From assembly GCA_009733775.1 (NCBI GenBank), contig WOGZ01000003.1, positions 62,001 to 126,000 on the forward strand: a stretch of 64,000 bases of DNA, written 5' to 3'. The DNA is from Alectoria sarmentosa (lineage: Eukaryota > Ascomycota > Lecanoromycetes > Lecanorales > Parmeliaceae). The notes beneath the pieces are model-generated. The model searched no databases and was not told where the DNA came from. It saw only the letters and a list, made by a program, of their open reading frames with translations. A program made the position numbers and the translations under genes. Shown here one piece after another: positions 55,842-64,000 of this stretch (positions are counted from its first letter, which is position 1; each line of letters begins with the position of its first letter).

Positions 55842-57886
55842 ATGGACGTCACTGGCCATACTTTCCAAAGCCAGCTTTTCTCTATCCTGGGAGCTATCTC
55901 GCGTTCCCATTTCGTTTCCTTTGATCTCGAATTGTCAGGCATCAAGCAGTTCAAGCCTAAGCCTACAGGGCAGAGTGAAGATGGAAAACAAACGCTTCAG
56001 CAGAGATATGAAGAAACTAAGGCGGCTGCAGAGCGGTATCATGTCTTGCAGTTGGGCTTGACATGCGTGGAAGAGGACAGAGAACGAGGTACGCTTCAGG
56101 GGCAATACTGAAAGTCAAGTTAGCTTAATTGATACTAGGGGTCTATATTGCACGTCCATACAACTTCTATCTAAATCCTGTGCCAGATAAGAAGTTAAAT
56201 GTCGAGCGGGATTTTTCATATCAGAGTGGTGGTAAGACATCCAACAGCGTCGGAAGACCGTTGGCTGACTTTCCCAGCTGTCGAATTCCTTCTTGGACAT
56301 GGGTTTCGCATGGAGGCCCCGTTTCTGGAGGGTGTACCATACTTCTCGAGAGAAGAAGAGGCAGCATCGAGGGCCGCCGAGGCTGCCAAGCGGGACAGGA
56401 ACAGCTTTGTTGACATATTTATCCGTGATGGAGACACCGAGTCGCTGGAATTCATTCAGAGGGTGAGGCAAGAGGTCACAGCCTGGCGTAATCGCGGTAC
56501 AGTAAGCTCTCTATTCTTACCAACAATTCCAGACTTCCTCACTTATGTATCTGCTAGCCAGAGCCTTCTTACCTGAATATTGGCCCAATTAACCTCGCAG
56601 CCCCAGGCTACAACGGGAGGGGTCTCAATGGATATCAAAAACGCCTAGTCCACCAGCTCGTCCGGGCTGAGTTCCCAGATGTCGTCTCTCTCTCGAAGCA
56701 AGACTTCATACAGTTGGTCCCTTTTGACCAAAAGCGTGAAGATGCTCAGCTACAGAGAAAGATTGCATGGTTCGAAAATAGCCTAGCGCGCCAGGTGGGG
56801 ATCAGGTGGCTTGCAGAGGCTATGTGCCCGGATGTCGACAAGGTCCTCTCTAAAGAACGTGTGCCTCCTTTTGCCTCTGGCAATCTCGCAGCGTTGATGA
56901 CCTCGACATATCCGCCCATGGATATGACGGAGGAGGAACAAGAAGCTCACGCCGTTCGATTTGCCGAGCTGTGCAATACACTCAAGGAAAAGCGAACCGT
57001 TCTCGTTGGACACAACCTGTTCTTAGATTTGATATACTTTTTCACTTTCTTCTTCGGTCCACTGCCTGATCGAGTGGAGGGTTTCCAAAAGACTATCGCA
57101 CAATTGTTCCCCCTCGTATTTGATACCAAATATCTTGCTGACAAGATCAACGACAACTCTCCCCTCTACAAGTCGTCTCTCCAGGAAATAGACCAGGAGC
57201 TTTCCAAACTTCCCGTTCCGATCATAGGTATGAACGCTTCCTTGAGGATACTCTTAATTTCCATGTGCTGAGCTTTGAATACAGAGACACCCTTTAAGCA
57301 CAGCAAATATCTCTCGGACTCACCCTTCCACGAAGCAGGCTTTGACAGCTTCACAACAGCCAAAGTGCTCATCCGTCTTTCTGCTAGAATTGAAGGAGCC
57401 GCGAATGGAGACGAGTCACCTTCATCAGAAGACGAAATATACTACCCAGCATCAGAAGATGGCAGCCTCCCTTCGGACCTCAATGAATTGCTAACCAGGA
57501 AATCAATCTCGGACGAAGATGCCTTGAACCGGCGAAAGCAGATTGCTCGGGTATTTCAGAAACGCGCAGCGACAGAGACTCCAGCAGAAACGCAGGCCGC
57601 ATTGGATAGGCAAGCTGCACTCTTCCGAGACTTAGGCCTCGACGATGAGGAGCCCCAGTCAGAAGCCCAGACAAAAAATCGTCCACAAACGTCGACTAAT
57701 CCATACGCACTCCTCCAAGAGTTGAGTCTCGACAGCGATGTAGAGCCCCAATCTGCGCATGTGATCGCAGCTGCCATACCAGTGGTGCACACCATGATGC
57801 CTGCTGGAGGTAGCCCTTTCTGGATCCGCTATGGCAACAAACTACGCGTCAATGGTACGGTGGAGGAGGTCTGCATCGTCGAGTAA
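55842..57886 (+). CDS. PARN-like CAF1-family poly(A) ribonuclease
   Basis: Model join(55842..56088, 56139..56231, 56278..56496, 56601..57227, 57285..57886), 595 residues. DEDD nuclease: D28 and E30 in FVSFDLELSG, followed by a GVYIARPYNFYLNP strand. The R3H-like insert region is in the middle. LVGHNLFLDLIYFF carries the next Asp, and HEAGFDSFTTAKVLIRLS the last (the H-x-A-x-D pattern). The third intron uses the donor GTACAG so that the frame passes to APGYNGRGLN. The C-terminal part is acidic/disordered. PARN trims poly(A) tails and matures small RNAs. Not Caf1/Pop2 itself, which is shorter and lacks the long insert. Confidence 0.87.
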
Positions 57887-58329
57887 ATGGATAGGATCGG
57901 AAGCATGTCCTAGGGAATGGTTTCGAGACGTCGGATCTCCCTTGGCTTTGCAACCAGGACAAGCCATTGGGCAAGAGCGTTTTTGTAATAAGTAGATTGG
58001 AACCAAGTCTCGACCCACACAATTCCAAGGTTTGTCTCTGCAACGAAATACGTAAGATGTCCCCATGCAAGTCTATGACAGCCTTGCGAGTCTATCAATG
58101 AGCCTCTCCTCTAAGTATAACTTCTTCTTTCCTCTTCCAAGCCCTTATTCACTCGGCTCTAAAACTCTAATGGCAGGTCTTTCGACAATCCTTGGCCATT
58201 TTGATCTTGGTGGGGCTTCTTTAATCTTCGAGGGGCATTCGACACATCAGCAGACCAGCAGATATTTTGGCGCAGCGGCGACCGCCGTGCGCCTTCCGTC
58301 GCGCTGAATGTTTATATCCCAAAATAATG
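57887..58329. other. Intergenic region between convergent genes
   Basis: Shared 3' flanks of the PARN-like gene and Nip7. Nothing coding that I can support. Confidence 0.4.
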
Positions 58330-59177
58330 CTACGTCGTTGTAAAAAGAGAATCCTCCTATTCGAGCAGTCAGGTAAAAAGCTGACTCCAATCTTCGATTG
58401 GCGGCTTACCTCTCTCAGATATTCCCCAACATCCGCCTGCCTAAAGCATACAATACCCGTCGGCTCAAGCCTCCTTGCCTCAGCTGTCGATCTCGCCACG
58501 ACACCGAAACCCTATACGTCCATTAGCTACTTCTCTATCTCCAATTTCCGTGACCGCACTATAATGGACTGACCAGCGGCATATCATCCATCCCTAGCAC
58601 CACCACTCCTTGATGCTCCGGGCAATCCTCGCTCCACCTTCCCACGTGAGCCTTTACGATGTTCCCTCCATACTGTATTTCGAATTAGTAGATGTCAATA
58701 GAAAGGCTTTTCTTTATCGATTACAAGGAACGGCATCACTCCGTTCTGTTTCACCCAAAGCTGAAGTAATCATTAGCCAGAGTGCGGGTTCGGCGGTGTC
58801 ACTGAGCCAACCTTGTAGCGAGCATGTGGTGCTATAACATTGAGAGATGTGATATGGAGCCGAAATTTTCCTGTCTTGGTGAACTTGCCTACCCCAAGCG
58901 GATTAAACCAATTCTTCTACCAAGGATGGATTCATTCAATACCTAAACAAGTCCCGACGGAAAGCAAATTTTCACGCGCGACACATGTAGAAAGATTTGC
59001 AAGATACTCGGAGCAGTAGTAGACTCGATTTTGGTTTCCGAGTCTGAAGCTCATGCGTGTCTGGTCTGTGGAGGGGTTGGAGTCTGGTGGGGCGATGAGA
59101 TTCTTGATGGAGGGACCCATGTAGTTGGCTAGTTTCGAGAAGAGTGTTTGGGTCTCGGTTTCCGTGAGGGGACGCAT
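58330..59177 (-). CDS. nip7: 60S ribosome biogenesis protein Nip7
   Basis: Six small exons: complement(join(58330..58353, 58410..58511, 58574..58672, 58725..58760, 58812..58888, 58943..59177)), 190 residues. Starts MRPLTETETQTLFSKL. Then RVYYCSEYL, the GTCLGKFTKTGKFRLHIT junction, LWVKQNGVMPFL, YGGNIVKAHVGRWSED, GVVVLGMDDMPLGFGVVARS and YLREDSLFTTT: the whole Nip7 pattern, with a C-terminal PUA domain. Nip7 binds pre-rRNA and 60S precursors. A Ser/Pro insertion (residues about 30-42) is longer than in yeast. The fourth coding exon is 36-99 nt and the last 24 nt, so gene finders easily miss it. The second intron uses the donor GTTGGC. Confidence 0.92.
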
Positions 59178-60737
59178 CGTGACTTTGGTAAAGAATTTGA
59201 GGGGTTGTTACAGGTGTGTAGAATGTCAATGATATGGTGACATGCAAAGAGTCAAGGCGATTTTCGAGCAGGAAAGAATGAGATTCGTTGGCAAAACTTC
59301 GGCAGTGCGGAGCAAATCCTTGGCGTGAAAACACTTTACTTTATGATTCTCCTCCACCTCAGACAATCTACTTTTTTGGGTCAGCTCTTGTAATCCAAAC
59401 TCCCAAAGGTTTTTGTTGCTTACAACATTTACACATTTCAACTTGAGGCGGCGCCTTAGGATTCCTACGCCGTGCCATGCTACGGGTCCCCCTTCAGCCC
59501 TGAGCCTGATGTAACGGTCTGAACGTCAATCGAATAATGATGTGGTGGTGTCACAGTGTAACCACAATATCAGCTATGAAGAGTCCTACAGACAGTGACG
59601 CCGAAGAATACCATGGTGCCAAGAATGGGACCAGTGGGGTTCTGGAGAAGAAAGCTGGAACCAAGACACCTGCAGAGGGAAGGCCAGAACCATCGTTACC
59701 TCACCGCGGGCTGATACTCTTGGAGTCTAATTCTTCGCAGCCTTGTTGAGTCTTGACACGCGGTTTGACAAGCCTCCGCAATACATCGCGAATATGCTCG
59801 CTGGCAGAGACTGGAGAATGACCGTTGACTATTCGCTACAATTTGAACTTGGTGGACGGGCCCGGGTCGTTTTGGGGGCCGGACCTAGGCCAGGCCGCCA
59901 GATTGTTCAGCGGTGCGCTTATTAACTTGAAATTATTATCGATAAGGTTTACTTAAATAAAGAACTCCCTAAGGCTGCAGCTGGTGGCAGCCTGCAGGCA
60001 GGCAAGCCGGAGATTGTTCCTTGGAACCCGCCTCTCCTAGTCCCGTCACCCCTGTAACTAAAGTATGTGTCCAAGATACAATCTAGCCCCTTTTTGGTTT
60101 TTCCCACGCGAGAGAGAGAGTATATATTCTTCTGGGAGTATTCTTTTCGCAAGTAAGTCATCATCTCCTACATTAGTACATAACATCATTCTCCCCAGAC
60201 CTACTACCTTGACTATCCCACTGCTGCAGCTGGACTGATGACCAACAGTTTTTGTTTGGGCTAAATCTAGTGCCTCTCCCTTCTCCAGCCGGGTAAGACC
60301 GCCATTCCTCTGATCCTATCATCTATCTTTGTAGCATAGGATGATAGGCCGTAGGGTTGAGACCCGCTCCAGCAGGTGCATACATAATTACATATTGAGT
60401 TCAGCGCTGGTGTCTGCCGACGGCTCACGGCGATTAAATGTCGCTAAGCGTTCAGCTCATCTTACCTGATCCGGCAAAACTTGACGAGATTTCAAGACCA
60501 TGCGGCCAGAGAGAGCCAAGCTAAAGGGCAGAGATACACATTCCACAGGATTGACTACCGAGAAACTCGTACTTGGCCCCCCAATGCTGTTGCCGCATCT
60601 GTACCTTTTCACAATGTGTCCGGATGGCAAAACATCCGTACCAGATGCCTGCAAGAGCGGGGATGAAAGACCGTGGTGGATGCCAGGATGGCCAGCTGAG
60701 TATCTGGGAAGCGCACCAGGCTGAGTGGAGGACAATC
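59178..60737. other. Gene-poor region
   Basis: About 1.6 kb with no supported gene. It contains short palindromic pieces (for example CCTATCATC and GATGATAGG flanking a short loop near 60325-60355), but no coding motif. It may be worn-down repeat DNA. Confidence 0.4.
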
Positions 60738-60745
60738 TATATAAA
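60738..60745 (+). promoter_or_regulatory. TATA box of the lectin gene
   Basis: TATATAAA lies 109 bp before the lectin ATG, with a CATT microsatellite between, a fair place for a fungal TATA box. Confidence 0.55.
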
Positions 60746-60795
60746 CCCGTTGCCCCAGTGAAGACCATTGCTTTCCGAATTCCACATACAGCCTT

Positions 60796-60828
60796 CATTC
60801 ATTCATTCATTCATTCATTCATTCATTC
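60796..60828. repeat. (CATT)n microsatellite
   Basis: Eight CATT units inside the likely leader of the lectin gene. Confidence 0.85.
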
Positions 60829-60853
60829 GTCAATCGCTGAGAATAGCGCGAAA

Positions 60854-61505
60854 ATGTGGTTCCCTGCAATGTTATCCATCCTCACATTGGCCGCGGCCTC
60901 GCCCTTGGGGTCCCTTCAGCGCCGCGCCAACAAAGAAGTTCTCTTCGGTACCCAGCAGGCGTTCACCCTAAAGCCTTCCAACTCCCCAGTTGTCAGTCTC
61001 TGGGGTGGTGTCGATACCTACTTCCAAGGCGACGGTAATTTCGTTGTGTCAATCCCCCTTCTCCTCTCCCTTGTCTCTAGTTACAGTCAAAACATTCATC
61101 ATCTCACATGTCAATTACTTTCATTCGCCTATTTCTGACGATACACATTCATACAACAGCTACAACGGCGGCGCAATCTGGTCCAGCGGCACAGCTGGGC
61201 ACAATTGCGAGACCACCGATACCTGCCTCCTAGCCTGGCAAGGCGACGGAAACCTCGTCATTTACATCAACGGCGCTGCTCTCTGGAGCTCTGGCACGGC
61301 GAAAAGGGGCGAATTACTCACGTTCACGGCGCAAAGCTATGCGATTGAGATCACGGGCGTCGAGAGCGAGGGCAGTGCGCCGATCCTTTGGAGGACGCCC
61401 GAGACGGGAAACGAGCCTGATCCGGGCCCTGGGGGACCGGGAGTGTGTGATGGGGAGAGTTGTTTCTCGTGCAGTGATTGTATCATTTCTTTTGAGCGAA
61501 TTTGA
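60854..61505 (+). CDS. Secreted B-type lectin-like protein
   Basis: Model join(60854..61047, 61160..61505), 179 residues. A signal peptide (WFPAMLSILTLAAASPLG) is followed by a bulb-type mannose-binding lectin domain. GDGNFVVYNGGAIWSSG is completed by the intron, and WQGDGNLVIYINGAALWSSG is the second copy of the QxDxNxVxY pattern. Here the usual Gln-Asp pair is replaced by GDGN, so sugar binding may be altered. A Gly/Pro linker leads to a short Cys-rich tail (CDGESCFSCSDC). Probably a secreted or wall lectin; isolated in gene-poor DNA. Confidence 0.85.
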
Positions 61506-64000
61506 GGAGGCTGAATGGACTCAAGGCTGGGGACAGGATGTTGTTAATATGGATGATGGTACCGAATGGGATGAGTCGAGCAGATGGGATGCTAAATAGC
61601 AGTGCACAAACTCGAACACTGGCAGAGAGACATCCAAGGGTATCGAGACATGATGATATAATGCTCAAATATGCTTGCCGCATGAGGTCTTGTCGCAGCT
61701 TGAAAAATTGGTACGATGGTTGATCGCTTGCGTCGTTCACTATTGTACAAGATTTGTTGTCTCAATGCAAGGCGGTAAATAGCTACCTACCCATTCAAGG
61801 ATCTTGATCGTTCCATAGCCTTCAGAGGCAATGCCATGCTTCAAGTATCTCGCAGAACATCCAAAACAACCTGGGTGATGGTCGCGCGAACGAGGGTGAT
61901 CCTGAGTGACTAGGACCCTCGTATGGGTAAGTTGCTGCTGTCTTAATAAATCCGCGATTATCAGAATAATTACCACTGAAATCGCTCTGAATACTCCCAG
62001 TATTTGCTTCGAGTACTTGATTGTTGATTGACCTGCCGAGGGTCGGTAAAATGGGTCGTGGAAGTTGGTGCCGCCAAAAAAAGCCTTGGCCAAGTCCCAC
62101 GACTTGTTTTATCGACCCTCGTACCTAGTCGGAGTCGGCCCGTGCCGATGTTAATTTAAGGTCGGCAGGGGGTTCTTCGCAATGATACTAGTAGCCTATC
62201 AGAAGCATCTTTCGTAACCCACTTTATGAACAAACTTTGCAGGCTGGCAATGCTCTTACGATTAATATCTTACCCAGATCTTTCGCAGTAACAATATATT
62301 ATAAATAGGATATTAGCTCGTATCAAGGATGTAAAGATATTCGTATACGACAGATCTGATAAGATTTCAACGTTAATGAAAGTCTTGTGAAATGAACATT
62401 CTACTGACAATCAATTGAGAAAATGAATCTCGTAAGAGCATTTCTACGTGTACGAGCGTCAAGGTTTCGATTCGAGATTTAAATACGATAAGTTACATTC
62501 ACACCATTGTATTTTTGATTTCGGATTTGGACGATTTAGTCAAAGTTCCCTCGGGGGCGATGGGTTATAGGCTTGGCATGACGGGTGGTGGGGTGGGTAG
62601 TAAGGAGAGGGGGGAGGGTGATGAGCAGTGGGGGTAGTATGCGCGAACCCTGTATTTGTAAAATACAGCTTAGTCATTAACTATGTTTACACGATCTGTT
62701 GAATTGAAGATCTGTTGAGATTTGGAAATGTTATCGACATATTTTTCAAAAATGATCTTTCTTAGATTTGGGTTTATTAGTACGGTACTGTGTGATAGAA
62801 TAGTTCAATATATTTCGTATTGAAAACTCTATCGAGAATCTTTAGGGAGGATTGCGAAAACCCCCCTACCGCCCTTAAAGTAGTGTTGGATAAATTTCGG
62901 TAACATTTCACTAAACAGCTTGCCTTTCGCTTGCTACCGTACTTGGATCCTAAAGCTGACGTTCTGCTACGTCAAGCCAGATCTCCTTGAAACGAATCCA
63001 TCCACAGATCCGTCCGTCGAAGAAGTGAGTGTCGGCGCAAAAAGATGAGGCGCGGCAAGAAGGTACCAAAGTACTTGGCTCTCCAGCGGCCTGGCGGCCA
63101 ATGACACCCAGACAGCAGAGTTGGGTGGCACAACATAGGTAAGGAGCCAGCAAGAAATTCCCCAGTCCTGTCTAGCCTTCAGCATCTCCCTGTCTGGAGT
63201 CATCAGATGGGTCGATTCCTACACATTGTGACTTCCACTGTCAAATACTTGAAGGTCGTTGTCTACCTAGTTAACATACCAAGCTCCGTTTAAAACGAGC
63301 CATGGCATCTTCCGAGGGTGAAAAATGTCCTCCTGTTCCCAGGATGCGAAAATCGACTTGGTTAAGACAACAGCTCATAGCTTATAATGATATGATATGC
63401 GGAACGTTTGTATGTGCACATTGTTATATGCTTGGGACGAGATGGAGCAGCGTTGCCTCCTTGCATTGACGGCTTTCTACGTTGCGGTGTGACCTTGAAG
63501 TACAAGCGATTGTCTGCCAATGTTATGTCCGCAAGGTGGAAACGGTCCGCTGAACAACGGATACCATTTGAGGGCATAGGAGCTGAGGCGATAGTAATTG
63601 AGAACGGCACTGAAAAGGCTCTGTCACGACATATCAACAAGTAAGGTCTCTTCAGACCAAGATGTTCTGGGCATTCTGGTAGCTGAAGTAGATAGGGAAT
63701 CGAGTAGGCAGGGTCAAGCGGCAGTTGAGGAAACTCGGGTACTCGCATGTGCCCATCCATTCTTTTGGCTGCGATGGAACTGGGGGGGTCTGGTATTCGG
63801 GCTTTTATTCGACATGCACATTTCGACCTTGATCGATATGCGATATGCGATTGCATTCGTCATGATATGTGTGCCTGTGACGGGTGCGTTTCATTTGAAT
63901 ATGAGGCGACGATCCCAAAGAGCCCAAAGCTAGATCTCGTTCAAGCCCTTGAGGCTACAGCACCCCGTCCCCCATGAAAGGCTCCATCCCCCCCCACATG
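61506..64000. other. Gene-poor window end, partly AT-rich
   Basis: No supported gene in the last 2.5 kb. 62200-62950 is AT-rich, with a G-rich patch at 62556-62640 inside it. Near 63400-63980 long frames overlap on both strands; one plus-strand frame has a donor-like GTAAGG at 63641 and a Cys-rich segment (CDCIRHDMCACDGCVSF) further on, so a partial gene running off the window is possible, but I do not recognise it. Confidence 0.4.

Noticed and set aside
60300..60400. Possible tRNA-like fold with short inverted arms
   Set aside because: No GTTCNANNC T-loop or proper acceptor stem; only a nine-base inverted pair.
62460..62490. GGTTTCGATTCGAGA resembling a tRNA T-arm
   Set aside because: No matching D-arm, anticodon arm or acceptor stem upstream.
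63362..63980. Long overlapping frames on both strands at the window end
   Set aside because: Neither has a recognisable family; a donor-like site is present but no partner exon could be confirmed inside the window.
1..64000. Transposase, reverse transcriptase, CRISPR array, polyketide or peptide synthetase genes
   Set aside because: None of their motifs was seen in any frame; the only metabolite-type relic is the P450 stub.

Overview
The window is nuclear DNA of a filamentous ascomycete (Pezizomycotina; a leotiomycete would fit, but the sequence alone does not prove the class). The evidence is dense intron-containing genes on both strands, short introns (mostly about 50-80 nt) with GTRNGT-type donors and CTNAC-like branch sites, a filamentous-fungal Pex26, and fungal-only families such as the CorA-like/helical membrane protein and an NmrA-type reductase. 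I rebuilt 24 multi-exon gene models by reading frame, splice sites and family motifs. Together they contain about 68 introns. Apart from two loci flagged as frameshifted, the exon lengths sum to whole codons.

Layout. 0-7.7 kb is a housekeeping block: a RING+PHD protein, then a divergent pair of Pin1/Ess1 prolyl isomerase and RNA polymerase II subunit RPB9, a conserved mitochondrial-type protein, and cystathionine beta-lyase. 7.7-15 kb is a looser, accessory-looking island. It holds a short interstitial telomeric repeat, a protein kinase with a frameshift, a CorA-like membrane protein with a frameshift, an intact NmrA-like reductase and an AT-rich tract. 15-31.9 kb returns to conserved genes: a TMEM170-type protein, RNase P/MRP subunit Pop3, a 2,545-residue ubiquitin hydrolase with 12 introns, TFIIE alpha, and the pseudouridine synthase Pus1. 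32-33 kb holds a small ubiquitin-fold-like reading frame. 33.4-46.5 kb carries the mitochondrial helicase Mrh4, an anillin-like Bud4, SRP72, the succinate/fumarate carrier and twinfilin. 46.6-49.4 kb has a truncated cytochrome P450 stub, simple repeats and an uncharacterised protein. 49.6-57.9 kb has an epoxide hydrolase with a predicted 5-nt micro-exon, a divergent pair of splicing factors (pinin-like and Rds3/PHF5A), Pex26 and a PARN-like deadenylase. 58.3-59.2 kb is Nip7. The last 5 kb is gene-poor and partly AT-rich, with one secreted B-lectin-type protein.

Functional themes. Many genes serve RNA synthesis and processing: RPB9, TFIIE alpha and Pin1 (polymerase II), Pop3 and Pus1 (tRNA/rRNA), pinin and Rds3 (splicing), PARN (poly(A) removal), and Nip7 (60S ribosome assembly). 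Several are head-to-head pairs that probably share promoters: Pin1/RPB9, TFIIE alpha/Pus1, Mrh4/Bud4, Sfc1/twinfilin, pinin/Rds3, Pex26/PARN. I saw no convincing tRNA, rRNA, CRISPR array, viral gene or intact transposon.
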